Origin: Glutinoglossum americanum
Taxonomy: Eukaryota > Ascomycota > Geoglossomycetes > Geoglossales > Geoglossaceae
Length of the DNA stretch: 64,000 nt
NCBI GenBank assembly: GCA_020080175.1
Contig: JAGHQL010000007.1
Coordinates: 62,001 to 126,000 of the forward strand
Direction: 5' to 3'
Under the pieces are notes generated by a model that saw only the letters and a list, made by a program, of their open reading frames with translations, was not told where the DNA came from and made no database searches. Below are positions 1 through 11,470 of the stretch, one piece after another (the stretch's first letter is position 1; every line of letters begins with the position of its first letter). Both the position numbers and the translations under genes were made by a program.

Positions 1-500
1 GGTAAGATCCTATCAGGCCATGGCCCGCTGGTAGCATAACTGGGCCAGGATCGAAGATGAGAAGGCCTACCTAATCTATGCTCAAGAATCCGCTCTTTCC
101 CCAAAACTGTTAAAATGCTCCCTGTTTTGCCAGTAGGCTCTCCGCTATCGCCTATGGCACCTCGCACAGTCTGTCTCCACACATCTCTCAGATCGCCATC
201 CTTTCCGGCGGCCCATTTGGGAGCTCCTGGTTCCTTTACCCCAAGCCCAGCTCTAAGTGAGTGACCATACGTGATTTCCGGCGACCGATACACAGCAGAT
301 TCGCCTGGTAGCCTAACAGGGGAGACAGAGGACTGCCTGGCAAGAAGTACGGGATGTGTATCAGGGTCGTGCGGTGTAAATAGAGAATATAAAAGGAAAG
401 TCAATATCACAACGACGATAGCGGTAGTATAGATATTCCAGCCCCCGAGGAGTTCCGTCAAGTATGTATCAATCTGTTGGACGATATTATCTCCAGCCAT
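1..500 (-). CDS. AMP-binding acyl-CoA synthetase-like protein, 5' end (partial)
   Basis: The ATG is at 500-498 and the frame stays open to the left edge. The first residues hold one hydrophobic segment (about residues 20-40, WNIYTTAIVVVILTFLLYSLF less its last residue), followed by a D-T-H-P-x-L-L-A-R-Q-S-S stretch and a W-A-A-G-K-D-G-D-L-R-D block. I remember this arrangement from the N-terminus of fungal membrane-anchored AMP-dependent synthetases (long-chain acyl-CoA ligase type), which activate fatty acids at ER or peroxisome membranes. The catalytic AMP-binding domain lies outside the window. An intron probably begins near 70 (GTAGGC after an E-H-R-L block) and runs past the edge, so the last 70 bases may not be coding. 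Family assignment rests on memory of the N-terminus only. It is divergent to POM34 with a 479-bp shared upstream region. Confidence 0.55.
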   Translation of the reverse strand, partial: MAGDNIVQQIDTYLTELLGGWNIYTTAIVVVILTFLLYSLFTPHDPDTHPVLLARQSSVSPVRLPGESAVYRSPEITYGHSLRAGLGVKEPGAPKWAAGKDGDLRDVWRQTVRGAIGDSGEPTGKTGSILTVLGKERILEHRLGRPSHLRSWPSYATSGPWPDRIL

Positions 501-979
501 AGCGAGCTTCAAAGGGATTTAGTAAATCGAATAGGTCAGTTTATCGAAGGTAGCAGCCCGGTTATTGTAGTCGTGGGAGCAGGATAGACGCGCAATAGAG
601 CGCGAAATGTTCCCGTAGGCGGCGCGTTTAGCGCGCATAATCTCAACTGACTAAGCGCGCTACCATAACAAACTTCCCCATCCCCCTCATAAGAGAATAC
701 ATATATCCTCATTCACCAGCCACCCGACACGACAATCGCCACGACCAACTACGAATGACGAAGCGAGACTGGTTTATGGAGCTTAGCTTGCGATACAAGT
801 AATACAGGTAGGTAAGGTAAGTAGAAACGCTAAGAGCTTGTAAGGTAGGCAATTTTCAGTCGTCTTCCCTTTTAGAGAATGTAAATAATCAAGAATACAT
901 CTTTTGGGGCGTGTAGGGGGCTGGAGGCCGTGATATGACACAGCGACTGACGGTTTGCTTGTAGGTTATCGCCACGCCC
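501..979. promoter_or_regulatory. Divergent promoter region with clustered GCGCG motifs
   Basis: This 479-bp spacer separates two divergently transcribed genes. Between about 588 and 661 it carries five GCGC/GCGCG cores in roughly 75 bp, two of them inside the palindrome GCGCGC. In fungi such clusters resemble MCB-like or CGCG-box sites, but this reading is inference. No ORF of note. Confidence 0.35.
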
Positions 980-1859
980 ATGGCTTCTGCAGTGGGTCCT
1001 TCGACCCCGACTTCGTCGGGTCCTCGAGTCACACCAGCACCAGCGTCATCCACAGGGTATTGGCGGCACCCCAGATTCAACGACATAGTCCGACGTCAAT
1101 ATGCGAGCACTTTCACGGGTGACCATGTCAATACAATACTATGGAATGCAGGAACACTTATTGGTTCGTTTGTGATCGGACATATCCCCGTTATTCAGTA
1201 CGTAGCTCTTTTGGTTTGGCGATAAAACTCTACATGCTAACGACCGCAATAGTCCGCTACTAGCAAAACTCACAATTTACTTCTACCCATACTCGTCTTA
1301 TGCTCTCTCTCTTTTCCGAGTAATATGGTTCATCAACATCATCATCGCCCTCTCGCCTCTTGTCAGACCAAAGGACGACCTGTCAGATATCCCTCTCACC
1401 CCGTCCCAACGTGCTCTCTTTGGTCTAGATCCTATTACCACTTCATCGCAGAAGCCTGGATCGCAGTATATCACGCCACCCCGGTATCCTCGGTCATCAA
1501 CTCCTCGCGGTGGAACACCAGGAAGTCGTAATTCCTCTTATTCAGGCTCCCCTCTATCTGGAAAGGGAAGCCCCGCCAATAGGCCTATGGGCGGATCTCC
1601 TTTTTCGCCGTCAGCCAGTCCACTCTTACAGAAGGTTGTTGCCGGTGGAGGGAGGGATCTGAATAGGAGACAGTCGTACGGCTCACCCTCTTCGCTGGGT
1701 GCTGGCGTTGGTGGAGCGGGATCGAGCCTATTGAGCTCAGTTGCCACGCCAAGCACGCCAAGCCCAACGGGGGGGAAAGGGACTAGTGTGTCGTTGAATA
1801 GTCGATGGCTCTACGAAAGAAACAGAGGAAGCCCCGGAGGTGGCAAGTTCTTTTCATAA
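980..1859 (+). CDS. POM34: Nucleoporin POM34
   Basis: Integral membrane component of the nuclear pore complex; with Pom152 and Ndc1 it anchors the pore in the nuclear envelope. Exons are 980-1197 and 1253-1859 (intron 55 nt, donor GTACGT, branch TGCTAAC), giving 274 aa. Two hydrophobic segments (about residues 51-72 and 90-110) are separated by a short loop, as expected for the family. They are followed by the conserved R-P-K-D-D-L-S-D-I-P-L-T-P-S-Q-R-x-L-F-G-L block. The C-terminal half is Ser/Pro/Gly-rich, contains a P-R-Y-P-R-S-S-T-P-R segment, and ends with the conserved S-L-N-S-R-W-L-Y-E-R motif. The ATG at 980 is the first in frame and gives a typical short, Ser/Pro-rich start. Length fits the fungal family. 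Confidence 0.9.
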
Positions 1860-2172
1860 TGTAAAGGGCGATAGCCTTGGTGGTTTTGGTCACCTAATAC
1901 CCATCACGAGGTTGCGCCTTCTTAGATCTGCGGGTTATCCGCGACACCTGTATTGTAGATTATCCCATTTGTAGTTTGGACCATAGCCAGTGATGATATC
2001 AAAATAAGCTTTGGTAAATTGCGTGGTTCCACACACGTGACTGAAATGCCGCCGTCTACAGTCAGATATAAGCGGCACTATTTATACAGTTCTATCGAGT
2101 AAAGGCTCCACGAGCAAAGTCACCAAACCAGGCTCCAGGCCGTCGGTCGACGGGCATCCTCCATGAATTACA
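1860..2172. other. Intergenic, POM34 to HID1-like gene
   Basis: This tandem spacer of 313 bp should hold the POM34 terminator and the promoter of the downstream gene. I see no ORF, repeat or RNA gene in it. Confidence 0.5.
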
Positions 2173-5100
2173 ATGGGCGCTTCAGATTCCAAACTCGTTT
2201 TCAAACAAGGCATATTCCGCCTGTCAGAAGAGAAAGGCATACCTCCAAATGATCCATATTGGACCTCCGTAGGTCCAACCTCCCTAGTAGACGACCTTAA
2301 AGCTAAACTAATGGGGCCTGAAATTCTAGTTTTGGAAGCTTCCTGAATCAGCGGAAGATGTTTTCACGTTGTTCTCTCCAACAGATGTACGTCGCACACG
2401 AGATACATCCCTTGCGAACCTGGAAACCCTCATACTTGCAATAACTACTCGCCTTTTTCACCTACGAAACCACCCTTCATTTCCAGATCTAGAGGTCGCT
2501 CCAGAAAGAGAAGCTTTAAATTGCATTAGAGTCCTCACCCGAATACTGCCGTTCATCTACGAAGTAGACAATCTCGAGGCATGGGAAGACAACTTCTTCT
2601 GGACAGTAAGGAGGAAACGAACACCTTCAGCGAGAACTGAGGTCATTTTTGACGAAGCGAGGCCGGAAGAGGAGTTGAATATATCTCGCTCTCCTGAAAC
2701 CGATTTTGAAGAGTTGAAGCCCTTGGCAGAGGAGCTCATTGATACTCTGATCGACCTACTATTCTTCTCTGAATTCACGCTTCCCAAATCACCCCAGGCA
2801 ACGAAGTCGAAAGTCACATTTGCGATATGGCAGAGTGGTGTGGGGTGTAATACCCCCGTCGGAACGAGCAAAGAGTTTGAGAGCAATCGGTGTGAGATCC
2901 TGAGATTGCTACTCACGCTTACCAGCAGAGCAATGTACCTTCCTGCCAGTACGTGATGCAAGCAACTTTTGATTGCATATCCTAACTATGTATAGATGTG
3001 CTACCGGTGAAGGGGGTGAAAGCTACGACATATATCACAACATGCCAAGACAAGCAGATCGTTCTATCTGCCCTATGCTCGCTTCTTAATACTGTTAGCC
3101 GCGCTTAGGTCCAGCCAGTAACGTATTTATTTAGCTAACATTCTTGTAGACGCTAAAGTACAATCCAGCCAGCTGGAGAGTGCCGTACGACCATGTCGTA
3201 TTCAAAGATCCCAAGCAGATTTTAGTATCCTACTCTCTACAACTTCTCCTGGTTCTCATCTTGTATCCAGTTCCTGAATCTCACCCCGGTCAAGCCCCTC
3301 CAAAAAATTATTACCGTCACTTCTTGGGCAGGTTGCACAGACCTCAGGATTTCCAATTTCTCGTTGATGGTATGACGAGAATATTACACCAACCTGTAAG
3401 GCTTCTTTCTTTGATCCTGGGTCTTCTACTTCGACCTTCTGACGTCGAGACCTAGGTCCAAGCGAATTCATCCTATCTCCCTGGGAGCCAGAAATCTATA
3501 AAATGGGCGCCGGAGATGATCATGCTATTCTGGGAGGCGTTGCAGTGCAACAAACGCTTTCGGTCCTTCATCATCGACACAGATCGCGCACATGATTTCA
3601 TCGTCTTAGTCCTGTTTTATGCACTAGAACAGAAGGCAGATCCGTCAAAGCAGGGCGTAGTCAGAATGTGCGTATTTGTGCTCCAAACGCTTAGCGCAGA
3701 GCCCAATTTTGGAAAGGGCTTGAACAAAAAGTTCGAGGGCCAAGATTCCCTACCCGCAAGCGTAAGAATACCGAACTTTGATGGGACATACGCAGATTAT
3801 GTGATTATTGTAAGTTGTATCCTATGTGGAATCCCGCAATGTTGAACCTGACGAAGAATAGTCGATATACAACCTCATAACCAGCAGTAAAGGCAAGCTA
3901 GAAGCGATCTACCCCGCATTACTAGCTATAATAAACAACATTGCTGCATATTTGGAAAATCTCGGAGTAAATGCAAGCTCTAAGCTGCTGCAACTGTTTT
4001 CCTCCATGTCATCACCTAGATTCCTCCTAGCGAACGACAAAAACCACGCTCTTCTACATTCCCTACTTGAATCGATGAATGCCATAATCGAACACCAATA
4101 CAACAGTAAGCAGCAAGTCTCATAACTTATATCGTTCAGAGATGCTAATCATAATTTTAGAGAATCCAACCTTTGTCTATGCTGTGTTTCGCTCTAGGAA
4201 AAAGTTCGAGGCTCTTCGGAGCTTCACTCTTGAGAGTGGCCAGGAGGAAATAGAGCAGCAGAGACGGCTTAAAAAGGAACGATCGAGCGATGCGGATAAT
4301 GGGAGCTTATCGCGCATCGATTCGGCTGACCAGAGCCACCAAAGAACACCAACGTTGGGCAACGTTCCGGAGGAGGATGGCGCTTTTGCAATTGGGGACG
4401 ATGACGACTCAGAGGACGAACACGACCATAGACCGACCCCTTCACAATCATCGAGGACCCCATCAGTGTCATCATCAGTCGATGATACGGTCCCGCTCCA
4501 ATTGAGGGGTATGTCGGAGAAGGCAAGAGGCAAAATGCCCGCTGGGACCCCCACTTTCTCGCGGCAGAATAGCACTACCAGCCTCAGCAGCCCAACGACG
4601 GGCCGACCGCCGACCGTTGGCTTTGCACCAACTGCTCAATGGGTATGTGTAGAAACGCCCTCAACTTTATTTCGTGCATATATATACGCGGGAAGTTTGC
4701 CTAACTAAATTCCTTGGCCGCCTAGATCGAAACTTGGCTACCAGAGCTACCCCTTCACACCATCCTCACGCTCATCCAGGAACTAGGTCCGCGGCTACCC
4801 CGCAATGGCACATCCAGCGAGCCCCACTCCCCCTCGATCATCCAAGCGATCAGCAATGCGCACATACGTGGCATCGACCCCTCACCAATCCGTGTGCACC
4901 TCTTCGAGTGGTCAACTCTCTCGCTTGGTTGGTACGAGTCCCTACTGTGGGGTTTCATCTTTACCAGCGAGATGGTGGTGTCGAAGGGCACGATGGGAGT
5001 CTGGAACGGCACGGCGATCAAGTTATTCCGGGTGCAGGAGACGGCAGCAGAAGGGCCGAGCCTTTTAGCTCCTAGAGGAGCGGTGGATGCAGTGGGGAGT

Positions 5101-5226
5101 AATTTGGTGCAAAGGATTGGGAGTTTGAATCTTACGGGGAGTGGGTCAAGCCAGGGACAAGGGCATGCTAGCAGTGGTGGGCAGAACGGCGTCGGGGGGG
5201 AAACTGGGGCCGGACACGTGGTTTAA
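2173..5226 (+). CDS. HID1/dymeclin-family protein
   Basis: Homolog of HID-1 (high-temperature-induced dauer formation protein), a peripheral Golgi protein that in animals is needed for dense-core vesicle and trans-Golgi sorting. Eight exons: 2173-2268, 2330-2948, 2996-3093, 3150-3395, 3456-3809, 3862-4105, 4161-4642 and 4726-5226, total 879 aa. All joins keep frame and the introns are 47-83 nt. The protein starts M-G-A-S-D-S, a good N-myristoylation signal, as in HID-1. Conserved blocks include Y-I-T-T-C-Q-D, N-Y-Y-R-H-F-L-G-R-L-H-R-P-x-D-F, L-F-W-E-A-L-Q-C-N-K-R-F and the C-terminal I-R-V-H-L-F-E-W-S. An acidic/Ser-rich insert (about residues 520-630) precedes the last conserved part, and the tail is Gly/Ser-rich. 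Family assignment is firm; a fungal function is inferred. Confidence 0.9.
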
Positions 5227-5957
5227 CTGCTCGTCTGCTTTGCCGATCGTCTCACTATTAGTTAATCACAAACGGGTATCTTTATCCCTCTTACTCTAAT
5301 GCAAAAATGCAGAGATTCTCTTGGCAAGCCCGCATCAGCTAACAAGCATCGATTTTGATATGGGCCATGCAATGCAAGCCTAGCGATCGCCAAGTGTTTC
5401 TCCACATGATCTCAACCCACGAAGCCCCTGCAACTGAGCCTATACCGCCACATGTACGCCACACTCTCACCGCAGAGAGTCTAATGCAGGGCATGCTATC
5501 CACGTGTTTACCTTCTCCCTTGGCCTCAATTCTCAGGCAGACCCGCAACCGTGCCCCCTGCCCCCTGACCTAATGTCCGCGGCGAACACCAGCTTTCCTT
5601 TCATTTTGTCCAGGAGGATAGGCGGCAAGATGCGCGCATCCTCGCACAAGCTCCACTACCTCAAACCTCTCTACCCGAAAGCAGAAGTGTACGGGTCAGC
5701 ACATACACGCATGCGGGAAACGGAGCGGCATTGGCGCACGGGAGTTCTTCTAGTGGTTATTTTTTTTCCTCTTTATTTTTTTTTTTTCCCAGACAAACTG
5801 GTTACCTGCAGCAAACAAGCGGGTAGCGGAAGGTGGAGGAGGAAAGCAGAATAACAAACGTACCCTGTAAACGCCCCCTCACTATGCCCGGGATGCGGAA
5901 AATGACATTTTGGAAATGAAAAGAATCAACGAGCCGAGGTCTCGCTCTGGCTCCCGC
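5227..5957. other. Convergent intergenic region
   Basis: This 731-bp spacer lies between the 3' ends of the HID1-like gene and TAF6. It holds T-rich runs near 5760-5790 that suit 3'-end formation. No supported gene is seen; open frames here lack splice support and family signs. Confidence 0.5.
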
Positions 5958-7418
5958 TTAACTCCCCGCACACTCTAGCACCGCCTTCACCAGGCCCATA
6001 TTCTCCAGTTCCCAGATCCTCCCTCCAATGACCTCCCCCACAGACTCCATCAACTTCTCCCTCATCTCCTCCGCCCCAGCCTCGGAAAAGCCATTGACCA
6101 TCCCCCTCCTGCTCTCATCTTCTAGTGACCCTACAGCCCTCAATACAGCCTTAATAACCATCTCCTTCTCCCCACCCGCACTTTCGTCCCTCACAACCGC
6201 CTCCCAAGCCTTCAAGTTGGGTATCACTAGTACTCGAATTACCTCTGGTCCACCAATGGCTTGAAGGCCACAGATAGCCCCATAGTGAACGCCCAGGGGT
6301 TTGTAGGGATCTAGGAAGTGCTTCAAGAAGGTACGCGCAAGACGAGGTTTTAACGTATGGGATGATTGAGCGTATTTTTTTGTTAGAAGAAGGATTAGCG
6401 AGGCGGCGAGATCGCGGAGGGGGTAGTGGGATAGAGGCTGGGAGGGATCACCGAGACGGCGTCCGACGAGACAAGTTAGGATAGGAGGGATTATGGAAGC
6501 GATCTTAGTTATTTTCAAGGTTTATTAGTTTAAGAAGAAATTTCATATGGGATGCAACTCACATATGGCTCGATAAATAGACTCTCGTTGTCCAGTATGG
6601 CGGACGCAAGATGCATCATTTGCGTCAAGACAAACAGGTTCTTCATGCCGTGCGTCACTTTCTCTGATATGAACTGCACAAAATATGGAACCAGTTGGTG
6701 CAGCCCCGGATCGCTCCTTAGACTTGAAAATGCAGCGATCCGATAATCCTCATTACTCTCATCTAGGATGGCGAGCGATATTCGTTCAAAGTAGATCTGA
6801 AGCTCCTTGGAGAGGATATGCTTGACAAGGGGTTTGATGGTGGCATTGTCATTGCCGCTGATAGATGCTAAGCCTGTGGTCGCACCTGCGGCTTTCGATA
6901 CTAGATCTGAGCTCCGAGAGTCGGTGGAGCTCGGGTTTTGGGGTATTGAGGGCTGTACACCCTCGACAGCCAGCCAATGTGCTACAAAACCCAAAAAAAT
7001 GATGGTTAGGTTGCCAGTAGCGATAGCAAGTGGCTTCTTGGGTATTACCTGTGAAGGATATCTCCTTTGGGACTTTAGGCAGAGGCGCATTGATCAACTT
7101 CTCAAAGTCGACTTCCTCATCCTCGACATAAAATAATGGCTGTCCAGGTCCCAGTGAGGCTTCGCCGAAGCGAAGAGGTCTCGTAGACTCATACCCGTAT
7201 AAGGGCTCAACATCCAGCACCCGTAGAGCTTGGGATATATCCTGCGTCGATAACACTGTTCGTTTACTATGTCGCATGAACTTCAGAGCCTCTTCGAGCA
7301 CTTGTGACAAGCGATATTCCACATCTCTGGATAGACTCTGCAGTACGTCGTCGCCCAGTGAGGAGATACCCACAGACTCAGCGACGTCCCTAACGTTGTC
7401 AGGATTCCAGTAAGACAT
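5958..7418 (-). CDS. TAF6: TFIID/SAGA subunit TAF6
   Basis: Histone-fold subunit of TFIID and SAGA-type complexes that pairs with TAF9. Exons on the minus strand are 7049-7418, 6563-6981 and 5958-6503 (introns 67 and 59 nt), total 444 aa. Residues about 3-70 form the TAF6 histone fold ([14 protein letters not shown] start, then [22 protein letters not shown]). A linker with [19 protein letters not shown] follows; this block is a TAF6 hallmark and is restored only by the first splice. The rest is the TAF6C HEAT-repeat region ([20 protein letters not shown]). Length is close to the fungal norm (about 450-520). TAF11, another TFIID subunit, lies about 34 kb away. Confidence 0.96.
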
Positions 7419-9959
7419 TTTTGGACAGATGGCTATGTCTGAAACGACGAAAGCGGTTGACTGCTGATTATCGCCGCGATGATGCTGCTGGAAAATACCG
7501 TGATGACTATTTTATGTCGCCCAACCGCGTAACCCGCCCCTAGGAGGTCAATTATAGAGAATGAGATCTACGGACAGCCGCAGGATGTCATACAAACACG
7601 TTTGTAGACACGTTTGCAAACACGTTTTTAAAATGTGGAACCTTATCCGGCCCGTGAGTCCCGTCGCCCCGCGAAAAGAAGTCTCATGTGGACCGGGTAG
7701 TTGGAAGATCGATGCTCGATATTTCAGTGTCGATTCCCGCCACGGAACGTGGTGTGCCTTGATGCAGGTTTTGATACTATCGGCAGTCAGAGCTCATCAA
7801 TAGGATTCTGCAAGGCGGAGAGCCGCATCTCACGATTTCAATTTGGAACAGGGTGGACGAATCGCTTTGAACCGGGAATTTTTCCAGCGTTGGGGGCGGC
7901 TCTCTCGCGGCTACAGCGTTACCGCCACAAAGCAGAGCAACGATGTCACTATACCCATGCCCGGGATTTAACGCACTCCCGATTCCCCCTCTGTCAGAGA
8001 TGTGTCGGACCACTTTTCCCTTTACTGCTCCCCTATCACACAACAGGGCGATCGCCGATGCCCTGCGGTTGGCAAGGCAGCAGCACAGCGTACCTCTTAG
8101 CAGAAAAAGTACTCTAGAGTATTTGTGGACTAGAGTCGAGCGCGTTGGAGCTCAACCAAAGTTGGACAACTTGTCTCACCTCGTCCTGCGATGCATGCTA
8201 TGTAGCGCTGTGCCTAAGCGAAAAGTATAGTCATTCCCTTCAGCTCGGGTCTGTCAAGACGCCCCGAGCGCTCTTGAACAGGTCACATTGTGCGAAATAC
8301 CGTCCTTCAGGGCCTTCATGGCACACCACCGCGTATGTGTGTGCTCTATGCAGCCTTCAACTCCGAACCCTGGAGATATATTGGCGGGCCGATATGCTGC
8401 AGAGCTTCAAGCTGGCGTGATGATAATGAAACAGAGTTGTCGTCTATCGGACGGATAAGGACATCTCACCCACCTCCCAGTCAAGGATACCACAGCTGAG
8501 ACCCTCATCCAACCGTCCGTGCTCATCACTGGCCCTTCACATCCGCACCGAGCTTTGCACCCGGGTACTCTCTCCTGGGGTGTCGGAAATCTTGATAACC
8601 GCTCCCCCAGTGACTGTTCCAAGCCGAAAGAAAAACATTAGAAACCAAGACCTCCGTCGGCGTTTGTACTACGGCCTACTTTTACAAAAAAAAAACTTCC
8701 GAGGGATTACTATCCCTTCTTCCTTCCCGAGACTGTGTTGGTGTTGGCTGGGAGGCTCCGGCCGATCACGTCCGACCTCGCAGCTTGCAGCAACGGATAT
8801 CCTTGGCTTAGCTTGTTCCTGGTCTTGATGGAGCAGGCGTCAAACCTAGTGCCGCCACCTTGCTGCCGCTTCACACCGACTAACTCCACCTCCATGCATA
8901 AGGGAATACACTGGACTCCAGAGCGAGCTAGTTTTGGTTTTGGCGCGGAAATAGTGGCACTCGAGTCCTCGTATTCACATTCTCAGCCAGTGAAACACTG
9001 AGCTCCTTTCGAGATTTTCAACTTCCCCCGGCTCCCAGTTGCATGGAACAAGCCGGCGTCGAGACTACCTTGCCGCATGGCTGAGGCTTGCGGTTTTTCC
9101 CTAAAGAGGCAACCCAGTGGCCTTTCTGGAAACGTCTAAAGGAACCCCGTAGCCTGGTTCGGCCGAATTCCCAGTCTTCGGTTCTTGTAAACGAGGGTCC
9201 GTTCCAAAGTCTTACTTATCAGCCTGCGATTAGACCCCAGCGATCTGTCGTTCAGCACCACGCACAAATCTTCCACGGGTGAATGGTCAGAGCGTCACGT
9301 CAAGCAGCACCGGCTTCGTTTTCAATGCCAATACCCCCCTTCAAGTGCCCGTCAGCCAATAACCAACGGAGATTAGCATTTGACAAAACGCCAATCCACC
9401 TGAATAATCTCTCGCGGATGCTTGCGCGGATTCCGGCGTCGACGGGACGTAAACGTGGACGTTCCACGCATGGAAACGGATATGCAGTTCTATTTCTGAG
9501 CGTCCACCACCATTTCTACCCCGTCCTCAATAGCCGCTTTCCTTCCTGATTCGCGAGTCTGCTCCCGTCGTTGATATCGAGCTAGAGAATCCGTGATTCC
9601 AATGACTCCAATGATTCACGCTTCCGGACCGCATCTAGACTTTTCGTCAGATATCGCATGGAATTTAATCCGGTAACTACCCGTTCTCACGGCCCGTTGA
9701 GCTTATGCATATGTCGGGACGAGTGGTTATTTGCTATCCTATCAGGACTACTTTCACGTCCTACCAGTCATGTACTTACATGTACCCGGACTTTTTTTTT
9801 TTGCGGCTACTTAATACCCTGGCCCTACCCACCAAGTACTGAAAACATCCAAACCTTTCTCCCTGCTCACATCGATCCTTCACACTCACCACATCGGTTG
9901 AAGCTACGACACTACTACTCATCTGCATCAGGACATCTCACATTATTTTCGCTCACAAA
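7419..9959. other. Long gene-poor region (2.5 kb) upstream of a short ORF
   Basis: No coding sequence is supported in these 2,541 bp. The part next to TAF6 has a 12-bp triple repeat (7597-7632, separate entry). The right part becomes CT-rich and ends in CACAAAATGT before the 104-aa ORF at 9960, so it may contain a long promoter or transcribed leader for that gene. A T-run lies at about 9792-9801. No tRNA, rRNA or clear mobile element is seen. Confidence 0.5.
7597..7632. repeat. 12-bp tandem repeat, 3 copies, CACGTTT core
   Basis: CACGTTT occurs at 7597, 7609 and 7621, exactly 12 bp apart (units CACGTTTGTAGA, CACGTTTGCAAA, CACGTTTTTAAA). The array is about 180 bp upstream of the TAF6 start codon, in its presumed promoter. 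The core is half of an E-box-like CACGTG. A binding-site array is an inference. Confidence 0.6.
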
Positions 9960-10335
9960 ATGTCTCTTGAGACCAACAACAGCCTCTCGACTGCAAGCGA
10001 CTGCACTTTTACCGTTCAAGCAGCTGTAAATCAACAACTGCAAAACAAGAGACCTGTGTTGCCGCCCCTCAGCATCCCAGGCAATGTCCACGAGCTCTCG
10101 AGGAACGATCCACCGTCGCCTCCGGCGAACCCTCCCCCGAGCCCTCGCCGAAGACCCTCGATGGAATACTCTCTTTCGCACACGCCATTTGACGATGCGG
10201 GTTTCCAACAGGAATTGTGGGAAAACAAAAATGAGCTAGTAAGTTCTACCCTCTAAATGGTGTCGGTATCATGCAACTAACTGTCGTGTAACGCCACAGA
10301 ACAGACGCTCCATTTGCACTGCTATTGGGTACTAG
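9960..10335 (+). CDS. Hypothetical 104-aa proline/serine-rich protein
   Basis: I do not recognise a family. Exons are 9960-10238 and 10300-10335. The donor is GTAAGT, the branch region is CAACTAACTG and the acceptor is CACAG, all strong, and joining gives a stop after N-R-R-S-I-C-T-A-I-G-Y. The product is 104 aa and hydrophilic, with a Pro-rich centre (N-D-P-P-S-P-P-A-N-P-P-P-S-P-R-R-R-P-S) that offers candidate kinase sites. No signal peptide or membrane segment is seen. The start context CAAAATG is good. The gene sits after 2.5 kb of DNA without genes, which resembles fungal regulators with long leaders, but nothing proves that. Confidence 0.55.
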
Positions 10336-11470
10336 GTTGAGGACTATATGAATAGGACCACATGGATCAAGGGTGGGTGGGTTACCAACGTATCGCCGTG
10401 TCCTTCAGCCTAACTGATACACCTGACCCTACAGGTCACGAAAATCTGTGCAACGTCGCACAATAGCCCTAGCTAACGATCGATCCCCTCGGACCTCGAC
10501 AATCTACCAATCTCGGTTCGTGATCCTTGTATGAACCCTCGGGAAACAGATCCATCCCTAAAGCCTATTTTGCACCTTCCATCTTAGTACCTCCTGAACC
10601 CAGCCATCATTAGTATCCGCCTTTTCCTATTTTTCAAGAACACCAACCCAAAATCTTCTTCCTGTTAATTTTCATTTAGAGGCGGCTTGGCGCTAGTCGT
10701 TTTATATCCTCCAGCTCGAGCTCTACCTTAGAGGTGGGAAAACGGCTCGGCGCCACGAACAAAAGTTTCTAGCATTTGTTTTTCTCACTTTAATGCCTCT
10801 CGCATACCTTCGGAGAATGCAAAAAAAACCTGTTTATAGACTTTGGCTCGCAAGAGATGGGATGGATGGATTTTTTTTTTTTTCTTGTTTCCCGCACCAA
10901 AGGGGGCCGGGGCGGTGTGCATTTCGTCGTGGCCTAGCATTCTCTTCGCCCACCCTCCTTTTCTTATCTAACCCACATGACCTCGTTGGGTTGAATCGGA
11001 ATAGAGTATCGAATTACCAAGTCAATTGGGTCTCTACATGCCCCGATCATAAGAAAACATTAGGGTGAGCGAGTAATGATGCCAATCCCATATTTCAGAG
11101 ATCCGAGTGGTGTTCTCGGCCTGAACGGGTAATTGGGCTCTAGCTAGAGTGGGAATGCACAATCAGACATCCTTTGATAAGCCTCCAGCACTTCAATTCT
11201 AAACGGTGGCCACGGCTCGCCGGCAATCTCTGTCTTGTAGCACCAGCCAGTCGGAAATCGCAACTCCTGTTTCTACCACAGAACGCTCGAAAACCGATAA
11301 AGTGACAACAGTCAACAACTTAACGTTGAAACATGTCCTTATCCGACTTCGTCATTACTTGTGGATGGGCAAAAAGCTCCCATTGAACCTGCACGCTTAT
11401 ACACATCTACAAACAGGAAAAGTAGATAGTACAAGAACTATTCCACAAGAAAAGCTCCCCCTATAAACCC
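10336..11470. other. Convergent intergenic region
   Basis: This 1.1-kb spacer lies between the 104-aa gene and SDH3 3' ends. A short T-run is at 10870-10881. Small open frames here carry no splice or family support. Nothing else is seen. Confidence 0.45.

Noticed and set aside
4177-4575. 132-codon minus-strand open frame
   Set aside because: It is the shadow of the well-supported HID1-like exon.
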